Numbered from the stretch's first letter, positions 17,074 to 26,383 are shown. The stretch: DNA of 64,000 bases from Spirochaeta sp. UBA5339 (GCA_002408085.1 DHQL01000008.1:33466-97465); one strand, 5' to 3'. Notes: a model not told the origin generated them from the sequence alone. Program-made: numbers and translations.

Positions 17074-20000
17074 ATGGCAGACATTCTGGAAAAACGTATT
17101 GAACAGTGCATCAGAAGAATAGCTGAGCAGAAGTACCGTGAGACAGAACCCCTCACTGCAGAAGTAACCGTTGACACAAGCCCCATCCCCCATGGGGATC
17201 TGAAGGACAGGAAATTCAGGGCAATCATGACAGGTGAACAGTGGGGTGAACTCTGGGAGAGCAGCTGGTTCCGCTTCAGCGGAAAGGTACCTGTCTCATG
17301 GAAGGGAAAGTGCATTGCAGCACTTATCGACATCGGGGGAGAGGGCTGTCTCTTTGAAGATGGAGTCCCCCGGGCGGGAATCACCTACAAGAAGGTCGGT
17401 GATCTTTTCGAGAGAAAGCGGCGCATAATGCTATCCCCCTCGGCAGAGGGTGGTGAGAAGGTGGAGCTCCTTATTGAGGGAGCCGCCAACGGTCTATTCG
17501 GAGGAGACGAGCTCAACAGAAACGGCAGTCCCTGGTTTCACCTGAACCAGGCGGAACTGGCTGTGTTTGATGCCGAAGCCTGGCAGCTCTCCCTGGATAT
17601 GGACTTTCTGCTGAACCTGAAGCGGTCTCTTGATCCCGAGTCCCCCCGCTGCCGGAGCATTGCCCGGGATCTGGAAAAGATTGCCAACCTGAGTCCTCCG
17701 GAAGAGCATATTGCCGAAGCCCGGGAGATTGCCGGAGCTCTGATCCGCCTTCCCGCACAGGGAGATGCCCAGACAGCCTGGTCGGTAGGTCATGCCCATC
17801 TGGATCTGGCATGGCTCTGGCCCTACCGTGAGACAAGACGAAAGGCAGGGCGCACCTTCTCCACCGCCCTGCGGCTGATTGAAGAGTATCCCGAGTATAT
17901 TTTCGGAGCATCTCAGCCCCAAATGTTCGCTTGGGTAAAGGAAGACTACCCGGAGCTCTACAACGAGATCAAAGAGCAGATAAAAAGCGGAAGGATCGAA
18001 TGTCAGGGGGGAATGTGGGTCGAACCGGATATGAACATCCCTACGGGAGAGTCCCTTGTGCGGCAGTGTCTCTACGGTAAACGCTTCTTCAAAGAGGAGT
18101 TCGGCAAGGATCTGAAAAATCTCTGGCTCCCCGACGTATTCGGCTACTCCGCCGCCCTGCCCCAGATTCTGAAAAAGGCCGGCATAGACCACTTTGTCAC
18201 CCAGAAGATTTCATGGAACGAGACCAATACCTTTCCCCATCACACCTTTGTCTGGACCGGAATTGACGGAACCTCAATCGACAGCCACTTTCTCCCCACA
18301 GACACCTACAACTGCAGCAACGACCCGGAGATTATGATTGCCTCGGAGAAACGTTACAAACAGAACGATGTGCGCGGGGGATTCCTGAACCTCTACGGCG
18401 TCGGCGACGGCGGCGGAGGCCCCTCACGCAGGCATATCGAGATGATGAAGAGGGGAGAGAACTGTCAGGGCATGCCCCGGATGAAGGCTGCCCGGGCGGA
18501 GGAGTTTCTGGACTACCTTGACGGCGAGGACAGCGGGGATCTTCCGGTCTGGCAGGGTGAACTCTATCTGGAACTCCACAGGGGAACCTACACCACCCAG
18601 AGTCTTATGAAAAAGAGAAACCGTCTGTCCGAGCAGGCCCTGCGTGACACGGAGCTCCTTCAGACCATGGCTATGACCGAAACAGGGTCCGAGTATCCGC
18701 GGCAGCAGATAGAAAAGTCATGGAAGGCCACCCTCTGCAATCAGTTTCACGATGTCCTTCCCGGCTCGTCCATCGCAGAGGTATACGAGGATGCCCACAG
18801 AATATCTGCGGAGGTTCTTAAAGATTTGAAGGAACTGGAGGACTCCGCAATTGCAACGCTCTTCCCGGAGGAAGCTGCTGATCAGATTACCCTGATCAAC
18901 ACCCAGAGCCACAGCCGCCGGGAGTGGATCGAGATTGACGGCCGGGATCACCAGATTGATGTTCCCGCTCTGGGCGCAGTCTCTCTGAGTCTGAATGACC
19001 TTAAGAACCTTGAAGAACCGAAGGAGAAAAGGGTTACCTGGGACAGTACCTCGGGCATTCTGGAAAATGAAGTCATCCGTATCGAACTTGAAGAGGACGG
19101 AACCATTGGCTCCCTTTATATGAAAGAGATGGCCCGGGAGATGCTCAAAGGGGGAGCCAACCGCTTCCTTCTCTATGAAGACCGGCCCTACAGCTGGGAT
19201 GCCTGGGATGTGAGTGCCTATTACAGGGACACAGTTCCTGAACAGGCTGTGCTGGCGGGACGAAAACTTGTTAAAGACTCAAAGGCCTCAGTCATAATCG
19301 AACAGGATTTCACTGTCGGAAAGAGCCGGATCATCCAGATCCTGGAGCTGAGAAGCGGTGAGAGTCTGGTTCGCAGCGAGTGCCGGGTGCAGTGGCTGGA
19401 GGATGAGAAGATGCTTCGCCTTAACGCCCTTCCTGCCATAAACTGGCCCCGTGCCAGTTATGAGATTCAGTTTGGAGTGATCGAACGTCCGGCCCACAGC
19501 AACACAAGCTGGGATCAGGCACAGTTCGAGGTCTGCGGCCACCGCTTTGCGGACTACTCTCAGACCGACCGGGGGCTGGCGCTGATCAACGACTGCAAGT
19601 ACGGCTACCGCATACAGGACGGCGTTATGGAACTGAATCTTCTCAGAAGTCCCCTCTATCCCGACTCTGGCGCGGACCGGGGAGACCACAGCTTCGCCTT
19701 TGCCTACATGCCCCACGCGGGTGGCCTCCAGAGCAGTTCCGTCCAGGAGGAGGCCTTCGCCTTTAACAGCCCCCTGAAGATGATCCGGGGCAGGACAGCT
19801 TCTGGAACAGGCGGACAGTCCTGGTTCTCCATGGATCACTCTGCCATAAGAATTGAAAGTATTAAGGCTGCTGAAGAAGGGAGCGGAATCATCCTCCGTC
19901 TCTATGAAACGAAGGGGGGTGATGCCAGGGGAACCCTCAGCTCCTTCCGGCCGGTCCGGATGGCGGAGGAGACCAGTCTGCTCGAAGAGAAGACCGGAGA

Positions 20001-20079
20001 CCTTGACTGCCCCGACGGAAAGGTAATGCTGGATTTTCACCCTTTCGAAATCAAGACTGTCCGTCTTTATCTCAGCTGA
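17074..20079 (+). CDS. GH38 alpha-mannosidase
   Basis: The 1001-residue enzyme has the class II alpha-mannosidase layout. An N-terminal beta-domain is followed from about residue 235 by the catalytic domain with the zinc-binding 'GHAHLDLAWLWPYRE'. The nucleophile Asp lies in 'LPDVFGYSAALPQIL' (about 353). The helical middle domain with 'LCNQFHDVLPGSSI' carries the second zinc His. The long C-terminal beta-sandwich begins near residue 650. There is no signal peptide, so the enzyme is cytoplasmic and probably trims mannosides after import. It overlaps the convergent TetR gene by 8 nt. Confidence 0.95.
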   Translation: MADILEKRIEQCIRRIAEQKYRETEPLTAEVTVDTSPIPHGDLKDRKFRAIMTGEQWGELWESSWFRFSGKVPVSWKGKCIAALIDIGGEGCLFEDGVPRAGITYKKVGDLFERKRRIMLSPSAEGGEKVELLIEGAANGLFGGDELNRNGSPWFHLNQAELAVFDAEAWQLSLDMDFLLNLKRSLDPESPRCRSIARDLEKIANLSPPEEHIAEAREIAGALIRLPAQGDAQTAWSVGHAHLDLAWLWPYRETRRKAGRTFSTALRLIEEYPEYIFGASQPQMFAWVKEDYPELYNEIKEQIKSGRIECQGGMWVEPDMNIPTGESLVRQCLYGKRFFKEEFGKDLKNLWLPDVFGYSAALPQILKKAGIDHFVTQKISWNETNTFPHHTFVWTGIDGTSIDSHFLPTDTYNCSNDPEIMIASEKRYKQNDVRGGFLNLYGVGDGGGGPSRRHIEMMKRGENCQGMPRMKAARAEEFLDYLDGEDSGDLPVWQGELYLELHRGTYTTQSLMKKRNRLSEQALRDTELLQTMAMTETGSEYPRQQIEKSWKATLCNQFHDVLPGSSIAEVYEDAHRISAEVLKDLKELEDSAIATLFPEEAADQITLINTQSHSRREWIEIDGRDHQIDVPALGAVSLSLNDLKNLEEPKEKRVTWDSTSGILENEVIRIELEEDGTIGSLYMKEMAREMLKGGANRFLLYEDRPYSWDAWDVSAYYRDTVPEQAVLAGRKLVKDSKASVIIEQDFTVGKSRIIQILELRSGESLVRSECRVQWLEDEKMLRLNALPAINWPRASYEIQFGVIERPAHSNTSWDQAQFEVCGHRFADYSQTDRGLALINDCKYGYRIQDGVMELNLLRSPLYPDSGADRGDHSFAFAYMPHAGGLQSSSVQEEAFAFNSPLKMIRGRTASGTGGQSWFSMDHSAIRIESIKAAEEGSGIILRLYETKGGDARGTLSSFRPVRMAEETSLLEEKTGDLDCPDGKVMLDFHPFEIKTVRLYLS

Positions 20080-20674
20080 CTGTCGACCAGTGGTACTCGA
20101 TCCCTGAGAGCTGGATGGTAATCAGCTCATCCAGATCCCGGGGATCAATTCCGGTACCCTCCCGTTCCAGACCGGTCCGCAGACCGTCGTTTATGGAAAA
20201 GAGGATGGAAACCAGTTTAGCGGGATCACAGTTTTTTTTCAGCTCCCCGCGGTCCATAGCCGCCCTGGTGAGTTCCACCTCTTTCCGGAAAATATCAGCT
20301 TCCAGGCTGTAATACCGCTTCCTGAGTTCGTCCAGAACCGGAATGGTGCAGATACCCACAAAGAAGTTGGGAGCATAAGATCTGTAGCTGCTGATACAGA
20401 AGGTGATAATTTCGCGATATGTCTCCATTACAGGCCTGGTCTCTGAAAGGATACGCTCCATCTCCGAAGCAAACTCCAGCTCCCACTTCTCATAGGCGGC
20501 GCAGTAGAGACCGTATTTATCTGTAAAATAGTAGTAGAGGGGACGTCTTGTCAGATTCAGGGCCGATGAGATGTCAGTCAGATTGGTAGATTCGTATCCC
20601 TTCAGGGCAAATACTTCAATGGCTTTTTCCAGAATTCTGTCTCTGGTTGGTTTCTTGTCTTTTGTACCTGCCAT
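20072..20674 (-). CDS. TetR-family transcriptional regulator
   Basis: 200 residues from the Met at 20674, which has GGGAG at the right distance. The N-terminal HTH is clear: 'RILEKAIEVFALKGYESTNLTDISSALNLTRRPLYYYFTDK'-type sequence at about 10-52, here with the typical 'YYYFTDKYGLY'. The C-terminal ligand domain is not family-specific. The gene follows the flavoprotein and FMN-binding lipoprotein genes on the same strand with a gap of 98 bp. It is the obvious candidate for binding the 40-bp palindrome at 22560-22599 in front of that operon. Confidence 0.9.
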   Translation of the reverse strand: MAGTKDKKPTRDRILEKAIEVFALKGYESTNLTDISSALNLTRRPLYYYFTDKYGLYCAAYEKWELEFASEMERILSETRPVMETYREIITFCISSYRSYAPNFFVGICTIPVLDELRKRYYSLEADIFRKEVELTRAAMDRGELKKNCDPAKLVSILFSINDGLRTGLEREGTGIDPRDLDELITIQLSGIEYHWSTVS

Positions 20675-20772
20675 TGAACTCTCCCTGAACTGATCCTGAC
20701 TCACAGTATACTGCAAATCAGGATCTTGAATAGTTCCATCCCTTTCCCCGGCTGAGTTTCCCGGGAAGAAGA

Positions 20773-22188
20773 TTATTTTGCGAAAGCCGCAGCCCCAGCT
20801 CCGGCAACCCGGCCGAAGGTCAGTGACATCTGTATGGATGTTCCGCTGGCAGGGTAAACGGTGTTGTAAAAACTGCCGTTGGCCACCTCACCCGCCGCAT
20901 AGAGTCCGGGTATGGGACTGTCCGATCCATCCAGAACCTGAGTATCCAGATTCACCTTCACCCCTGAAAGGGTTCCAAGAATGGCAGGAATGATCTTCAG
21001 GGCATAGTAGTCGGGATTGTCCACCCTGGGGAGCCCTGCAAGGGGTTTACCAAAATCACTGTCTACACCGGCATCGATCATGCTGTTGTATTCGACTACA
21101 GTGCTTTCCAGCCCCGCTGCATCAATTCCTGTCAATGCAGCCAGTTCCTTCAGAGTGGAAGCTCTGAAGGCGGAGCCCTTCTCAACGGCCCTGTCCAGAG
21201 TCTCTACATAGCTGTTGCCGTCAAAGATCATATAGGCTGTCTGGTCTTCCTGCCGGATCAGCTCCTCATAGAAGAGGGGATAGTCAGTCAGTTCATTGAT
21301 AAAGCGCTCGCCTCCGAGATTCACATACATATAGGGAAACCACATCAGCATACAGATATCTGAGGTGTAGGCGGGTTCTCCTTCAACGGCGCGGAAGCCG
21401 ATGACTCCGCCGTGGGAAACCACATCGGCCCCCTGCTCTCTTGCCATCAGCAGTCCGTCACCGTTGTTCCCGGAACCTGCAAAGGTTTTCTGTCCCAGGG
21501 CAACAGGAGCCAGTTCCTGCATCAGTTCAGGATTTCTGTCGAATCCTCCTGAGGCCAGGACAACCGCACCCGCATCAAAGCGGAGAGCCTTTCCGTCCCT
21601 GTCCTCAGCCAGAACCCCGGAGATCTTTCCGTCTTTATTGACGAGGCCGGTTGCCGCTGTTCTGGTATGGATTTCGACCCCCAGAGACTCGGCTTTTGCC
21701 TTCATGGGATTGATAATTCCCGCCCCGTGGGTGGTGGATGTAAGAGCCCTGAGCACAGGACTGGTCCCGGAAACTCCAGGTCCTTCCAGCTCAACATCCA
21801 TATCCAGAAGCCAGTCGATGGTCTCTCCCGAATGGTCAGCCACAAAGTGCAGAAAATCAGGATTGTTCTTGCCATCAGCCCGGTCTGACCAGTAGGCAAC
21901 AAGGTCTTCGACACTGTCTTCCACACCTTCCTGAAGCCGAGAACCGGTTGCATAGACAATACCTCCGGAAAGGACGGTACTTCCTCCCACCATGGGCATC
22001 TTTTCAAGAAGAGCCACCGATGCTCCCGCTTCTGCCGCTTCAATGGAAGCCGCCAGGCCTGCCGCCCCCCCTCCGATAACAACGACATCATAACTACCCG
22101 CCCTGGCTGCTCTCCCTGAACAGGAGGCCATCATCACCAGCGACACTACCAGCAGGGCTGAAATTATATGTTTTACTGCCTTATTCAC
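20773..22188 (-). CDS. Fumarate/urocanate-reductase-like flavoprotein lipoprotein
   Basis: The 471-residue protein starts with a lipoprotein signal (lipobox MASC, Cys23). A dinucleotide-binding motif follows at about 35, 'VVVIGGGAAGLAASIEAAEAG'-like with GxGxxG, then the FAD_binding_2 fold. Near the C-terminus are 'IPGLYAAGEVANGSF' and 'YPASGTSIQMSLTFGR', the pattern of flavocytochrome c fumarate reductase and urocanate reductase. It is predicted to sit outside the cytoplasmic membrane and reduce an unsaturated organic acid or similar acceptor. The acceptor cannot be read from sequence. Its start overlaps the stop of the FMN-binding gene (ATGA). Confidence 0.88.
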   Translation of the reverse strand: MNKAVKHIISALLVVSLVMMASCSGRAARAGSYDVVVIGGGAAGLAASIEAAEAGASVALLEKMPMVGGSTVLSGGIVYATGSRLQEGVEDSVEDLVAYWSDRADGKNNPDFLHFVADHSGETIDWLLDMDVELEGPGVSGTSPVLRALTSTTHGAGIINPMKAKAESLGVEIHTRTAATGLVNKDGKISGVLAEDRDGKALRFDAGAVVLASGGFDRNPELMQELAPVALGQKTFAGSGNNGDGLLMAREQGADVVSHGGVIGFRAVEGEPAYTSDICMLMWFPYMYVNLGGERFINELTDYPLFYEELIRQEDQTAYMIFDGNSYVETLDRAVEKGSAFRASTLKELAALTGIDAAGLESTVVEYNSMIDAGVDSDFGKPLAGLPRVDNPDYYALKIIPAILGTLSGVKVNLDTQVLDGSDSPIPGLYAAGEVANGSFYNTVYPASGTSIQMSLTFGRVAGAGAAAFAK

Positions 22189-22547
22189 TCTTTTGCCTCC
22201 TCTGCTTCAGTCAGGGCCATCTCAACGGCCGCGATAATCCCTTCGGATGTGACCGATGCACCGGCCACTGTATCTACTTCTGTGGACTGGGCTTTGATAA
22301 TAGCCCGGGGGATTTCATCGAGGGCAACCTCAGAAACACCTTTAGTCTCATGCTGCTCATCAATTCGAATCTCTGCGATCCGGCCCTTTTCCACAGACAC
22401 CGAAAGTTTGATGACCCCGTGAACACCTTCACCACTGCCGCTGTACCAGCCGTCCGCCCAGGCAGACCTCGCACTGCACCCGGCTGCCGAAAAAAGCAGC
22501 AGAGCCGCGGCCAGAGATAATGCCGCTGACTTGAATAACCTTTTCAT
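22185..22547 (-). CDS. FMN-binding-domain lipoprotein
   Basis: 120 residues from the Met at 22547 (GGAG upstream). It has a lipobox AAGC (Cys24), then a single FMN_bind domain (PF04205) running from 'GWYSGSGEGVHGVIKLSV' to 'DTVAGASVTSEGIIAAV'. In this family the Thr/Ser at the end of the D-x3-GAxxTS motif is covalently flavinylated by ApbE. It should pass electrons to the flavoprotein encoded next; in many reductases the two domains are one polypeptide. No apbE gene is in the window. The start lies 12 bp from a large double palindrome, so regulation by the operon's TetR is likely. Confidence 0.88.
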   Translation of the reverse strand: MKRLFKSAALSLAAALLLFSAAGCSARSAWADGWYSGSGEGVHGVIKLSVSVEKGRIAEIRIDEQHETKGVSEVALDEIPRAIIKAQSTEVDTVAGASVTSEGIIAAVEMALTEAEEAKE

Positions 22548-22559
22548 TGATAACTCCAA

Positions 22560-22599
22560 AAATTGTACACTCGTGTACATGTACACCGGTGTACAATTT
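22560..22599. promoter_or_regulatory. 40-bp nested double palindrome (operator candidate)
   Basis: Two dyads of the form GTACAC-N2-GTGTAC lie side by side, with spacers TC and CG. The inner arms join as GTGTACATGTACAC, itself a perfect palindrome, and the outer flanks AAATT and AATTT extend the symmetry. Over 40 bp only the two spacers break perfect symmetry. It overlaps the region just upstream of the ribosome site of the FMN-binding lipoprotein gene. Such paired dyads are typical of sites bound by two TetR dimers. Confidence 0.8.
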
Positions 22600-22682
22600 A
22601 ATGCAGATGCACTCTGTGGGCAAGAGGAGAAGGCGGCAAAATAGATATATTTTTAGCTATTTACTAAAGGAGGGCAACACTG

Positions 22683-22935
22683 GTGAGAAATGATCTTCTT
22701 TTGTGGTTCAGCCGCCTCCAGGAAAGCTTCAGAACCCAGACCCTGTCTGTGGATATGGAAACAGCCCTTAAATGGGGGCGAACTCAGTGCATCCAGATCT
22801 ACAGAGGAGCTCCCCCTGCCGATACTGGACGGACTGATTGCCGCCACAGCTTATATGAGCGGAGCCATCCTTGTGCCCCGTAATACCAAAGACTTCAGGA
22901 ATCTTGCCATCCAGACACTGAATCCCTGGCTTTAA
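22683..22935 (+). pseudogene. vapC PIN-domain toxin remnant (N-terminus lost, frameshift)
   Basis: Two frames together give the C-terminal part of a VapC toxin. The first reads 'FSRLQESFRTQTLSVDMETALKWG'-like sequence as far as a run of five G at 22774-22778. The second continues with 'GELSASRSTEELPLPILDG' and 'LIAATAYMSGAILVPRNTKD', ending in 'NPW', the classical PIN end. Removing one G would restore a single frame. The N-terminal third with the first catalytic Asp is absent, and no vapB is seen. A strong AAGGAGG in front of GTG 22683 remains. Confidence 0.8.
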
Positions 22936-23726
22936 GAAACTGTATTCAGCCATCCCCCATCCATATAATAATTGGAACCGACTGCATAGGAAGCCTTATC
23001 GGAAGCAAGAAACAGATAGGTCTCTGCCAGTTCTTCAGGAGTTCCAAAACGCTTAATGGGGGTGTTTTCCTCTGCGATTCTATCCAGATACTCTTTTGCC
23101 GTTATTCCCTCTTTTTCGGACAGAATTTCAGCTGTTTTCCACCAATCAGGAGTCAGAATCAATCCTGGACTGACAGTATTTACACGGATATTGAATGGGA
23201 TCAGCTCGTTTGCCAGACATTTGTCAAACATAAGAAGAGCAGCCTTAGTGGTATTGTAGATCGGTTCATACCACAGTGGCTGAGTCGCACAGATAGATGC
23301 AGTATTCAGAATCACTCCCGCACCCCGTTCTTTCATAAAAGGAACAAAGGCACGAGCCGTCCTGACTGCGCTCATAACATGAAGGTCCCAGATGGAATAC
23401 CACTTTTCATCTATGGAATCCATCACAGTCTCCTCTGTTCCGGAACCGGCATTATTGATCAGGATATCCAGTCCGCCAAAACTATTTTCAATAAGTTCTC
23501 TCGCTTTTTCAATTTCTTCAGGATCAGTGACATCCATGGGGATTCCCAGAACCCTTACTCCGTACTCCCGGGCAATTCTCTTTGACTCCTTTTCAACATT
23601 ATCTTTGCTTCTTGCAGCAATAGCGACCTCTGCCCCTTCCCTGGCGAAAGCCTCCGCCAGAGCCAGGCCGATTCCCTTGGTTCCGCCTGTAATGAAAACC
23701 TGCTTTCCTTTTAATTTCAAATCCAT
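22932..23726 (-). CDS. Short-chain dehydrogenase/reductase (SDR)
   Basis: The 264-residue classical SDR has cofactor motif 'TGGTKGIGLALAEAFAREG' at about 14-32, 'NNAG' at about 90, catalytic Ser in 'LNTASICATQP', and Tyr/Lys in 'YNTTK'. The C-terminus 'YAVGSNYYMDGGW' is typical. It is the last gene of the CUT2 importer operon, 70 bp after the permease, so it probably oxidises or reduces the imported sugar or polyol, together with the zinc dehydrogenase at the operon's head. The coenzyme preference is not clear; the acidic residue after strand 2 is lacking ('AARSKDN'), which hints at NADP. Confidence 0.92.
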   Translation of the reverse strand: MDLKLKGKQVFITGGTKGIGLALAEAFAREGAEVAIAARSKDNVEKESKRIAREYGVRVLGIPMDVTDPEEIEKARELIENSFGGLDILINNAGSGTEETVMDSIDEKWYSIWDLHVMSAVRTARAFVPFMKERGAGVILNTASICATQPLWYEPIYNTTKAALLMFDKCLANELIPFNIRVNTVSPGLILTPDWWKTAEILSEKEGITAKEYLDRIAEENTPIKRFGTPEELAETYLFLASDKASYAVGSNYYMDGGWLNTVS

Positions 23727-23796
23727 GGAGCCTCCTCATCCCGAAGTACAGCTGTATCAGACAAAAGGGCATCCCTTATTTACGATGCCCATGCTG

Positions 23797-24786
23797 TTAT
23801 TTCTCAGTAATGTTTCCGAGTTTCTTTTTCTGTTTACTTGTTTTGGACTGAATGTCGTAGATAACCGCAAGTGCAATAATCGCGCCTCTGACAATCTGCT
23901 GGAGGTAGGAGTTTACGTTGGTAAGATTCATAATGTTGTTCAGGAATCCAACAATGAAAGCACCAGCTACTGTTCCACCGGCCGTTCCGATTCCTCCGGT
24001 GAAGCTGGTTCCGCCGATTATTGAAGCTGTCAGTGCCTGGAACTCATAGTTGATTGCTCCGTTTGGCAGACCTGCGTTAACCCGGGACATAAACAGAACA
24101 CCAGCTACACCGACAAGAACGCCGTTCACGAGGAAGGCTGCCATCTTGTTTCTGTTTACATTGATTCCCGAGGCAATAGCAGCCTCCTCATTACCCCCTA
24201 TAGCAAAGAGAGAGCGGCCGAATCTGGTGTGCTTCAGCAGATACCATGTCAAGAAAAAGAAGATGAGGAGGAAAACTACGGGAGTAGGTATAAATCCGAT
24301 AAATCCCTGACCGAATACGGTATATCCCTCGATCTGGTAGATGTTCTGACCATTGGTATACAACAACGCCGCACCACGGGCCATGGCCTGCATGGCAAGT
24401 GTGGCAATAAAGGGTGGTGTTTTGAATTTGGTCACCATCAGGCCATTTATAAAGTTACAGAACACCGCAACAATAATCGCAACGGCAAAGGCCAGAGGAA
24501 GGGAGCCAGTCGCCTTGAATACGGCAACAGAAAGGATTCCTGACAGGGCCAGTACAGAACCTGATGATAAGTCGATCAGACCGCAGATAATAAGCAGAGT
24601 CTCCCCGAAGGCCAGAATTGTTGTAACTGAGATCTGTCTTGATACATTGGACATGTTGCTGCCGGTTAGAAAATTTGGATTGACCAGCGAAGACACAACA
24701 ATCAGAAACAGGAGTACCAGCAGAATGCTGTACCTGTTTTTTATGGTATTCCACGACTGATTCAAGGAAGTAGAATTTATTTTCAT
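23797..24786 (-). CDS. CUT2 ABC sugar permease (RbsC type)
   Basis: The 329-residue protein has about eight to ten membrane helices of the BPD_transp_2 family. Typical stretches are 'LAFGETLLIICGLIDLSSGS' and 'AGVLFMSRVNAGLPNGAI' followed by 'GGTSFTGGIGTAGGTVAGA'. It overlaps the ATPase gene upstream by 4 nt. One permease gene implies a homodimer in the importer. Confidence 0.95.
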   Translation of the reverse strand: MKINSTSLNQSWNTIKNRYSILLVLLFLIVVSSLVNPNFLTGSNMSNVSRQISVTTILAFGETLLIICGLIDLSSGSVLALSGILSVAVFKATGSLPLAFAVAIIVAVFCNFINGLMVTKFKTPPFIATLAMQAMARGAALLYTNGQNIYQIEGYTVFGQGFIGFIPTPVVFLLIFFFLTWYLLKHTRFGRSLFAIGGNEEAAIASGINVNRNKMAAFLVNGVLVGVAGVLFMSRVNAGLPNGAINYEFQALTASIIGGTSFTGGIGTAGGTVAGAFIVGFLNNIMNLTNVNSYLQQIVRGAIIALAVIYDIQSKTSKQKKKLGNITEK

Positions 24787-26294
24787 TTTTGAACCTCTTT
24801 TTTCATGATGCCCGTTGCAAGCCTCATAATTGTTTCCTGGGAAAATTCATCACTTCCCAACTCTCCCTGTATTTTTCCTTTAGCCATTACATATATTCTG
24901 TCGCACATCCCGATTAGCTCAGGCATTTCCGACGAGACAATAATGACGGCTTTTCCTTCTTTTACAAGAGAGGTAATCAGTTTATAGATTTCGTATTTGG
25001 CTCCAATATCAATACCTCTAGTTGGCTCATCCATTATCAGAACCTCTGGATCATTGATCATCCATTTGGCAAGAACGACTTTCTGCTGATTCCCTCCACT
25101 CAGGGAATCTATGGAAGTTTCATAGGTCGGTGTTTTCACGTTCATTTTCCTGCAGATTTTGTCCACTTCCGACATTTCTTCCCTGGTGTGCAGCCGTCCC
25201 TTGTAAAAGAATTTCTTCAGATTGGCCAGGGTAACATTCTCCCTGACGCCTCTTACGGGAATGATACCGTAACGGCGGCGGTCTTCAGAAAGCATGACCA
25301 CACCGTTTTCTATGGTTCCATGTACAGTTCTGGCCGTCAGTTTGCGGCCGTCCTTTAGGATCTCTCCATCCGTATAGGGATCAAGTCCGAAGATGGCCCG
25401 CATGACCTCCGTACGTCCTGCACCCATGAGTCCTGCAAAACCGACAATCTCTCCCCTCTTTACATTGAATGAAACATCTTTAAAGTATCCTGGACGGGCC
25501 AGTTTCTTCACTTCCAGAATGGTATTGCCCACAGGAACAGTCTCTTTGGGGAATTCGCTGGATAGCTCCCGGCCTACCATAAGAGTAATAACCTCATCAA
25601 TGGTGATATCATCCCGGTCTCTGGTTTCAATTACGCAGCCGTCACGCAGAATTGTTATCTCATCTGCAATCTGAAAGATTTCATCCATCTTATGGGAGAT
25701 ATAGATAATACAAACTCCGGCGGCCTTGAGCTTTTCAATCTTCTCGAAAAGAAGTTTAACCTCTTTATCTGTAATGGCAGATGTCGGCTCATCCATTATG
25801 ATTATGTCGGATTTACAGGAGATGGCTTTCAGGATTTCAAGCATCTGAATATCCGAAACGGAGAGATCCTTCATCTGAGTTCCCGGGGAATATGACAAGC
25901 CCTCTTCCTCAAGAAGTCCAAGGGTATCTTTTCGTATTTTCTTCCAGTCCACCTTATTAAATTTGTTTACCGGGAGGCGACCTACAAAGAGGCTCTCCTC
26001 TACTGTCATTTCAGGTATGTAATTGAGTTCCTGAAATATCATGGATATACCATGAGCTCTGGCTTGAATCGGGTTCTTTATCGTGACGGGTTTATTATCA
26101 ATAAAGATCTGTCCATTATCAGGCTTATATACGCCATTGATAATCTTCATCAGTGTAGATTTCCCGGCTCCGTTTTCTCCGCACAGCACATGTACCGAGC
26201 CCTCACGGACCGAAAAATTGATATCGCTCAACGCACGCACACCGGGAAAGGACTTATCAATATTTGAAACCCTCAGTTTTATTCCTTCCATCAT
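24783..26294 (-). CDS. CUT2 sugar ABC ATPase (RbsA/MglA type)
   Basis: About 503 residues with two fused ATP-binding cassettes. The first has Walker A 'GENGAGKSTLMKIINGVY', a signature region 'DLSVSDIQMLEILKA' and Walker B 'DIIIMDEPTSAITDKE'. The second has 'GLMGAGRTEVMRAIFGL' as a degenerate Walker A, 'SGGNQQKVVLAKWM' and 'LIMDEPTRGIDIG'. This asymmetry is normal for RbsA. I place the start at 26294 (ATG ATG after TTAGGA) rather than at 26351. Confidence 0.95.
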   Translation of the reverse strand: MMEGIKLRVSNIDKSFPGVRALSDINFSVREGSVHVLCGENGAGKSTLMKIINGVYKPDNGQIFIDNKPVTIKNPIQARAHGISMIFQELNYIPEMTVEESLFVGRLPVNKFNKVDWKKIRKDTLGLLEEEGLSYSPGTQMKDLSVSDIQMLEILKAISCKSDIIIMDEPTSAITDKEVKLLFEKIEKLKAAGVCIIYISHKMDEIFQIADEITILRDGCVIETRDRDDITIDEVITLMVGRELSSEFPKETVPVGNTILEVKKLARPGYFKDVSFNVKRGEIVGFAGLMGAGRTEVMRAIFGLDPYTDGEILKDGRKLTARTVHGTIENGVVMLSEDRRRYGIIPVRGVRENVTLANLKKFFYKGRLHTREEMSEVDKICRKMNVKTPTYETSIDSLSGGNQQKVVLAKWMINDPEVLIMDEPTRGIDIGAKYEIYKLITSLVKEGKAVIIVSSEMPELIGMCDRIYVMAKGKIQGELGSDEFSQETIMRLATGIMKKEVQK

Positions 26295-26383
26295 TATTCC
26301 TAACTTTGACATTTGATTGAGGCCTTCCCCACACCCGGCAGGGAAGGCCAATATAAAATCACTTCATTTAATTTGAATAAGGA

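Noticed and set aside
22774..22778. Programmed frameshifting in vapC at the G run.
   Set aside because: The gene also lacks its N-terminal catalytic part and its antitoxin, so it is a remnant, not a regulated frameshift.
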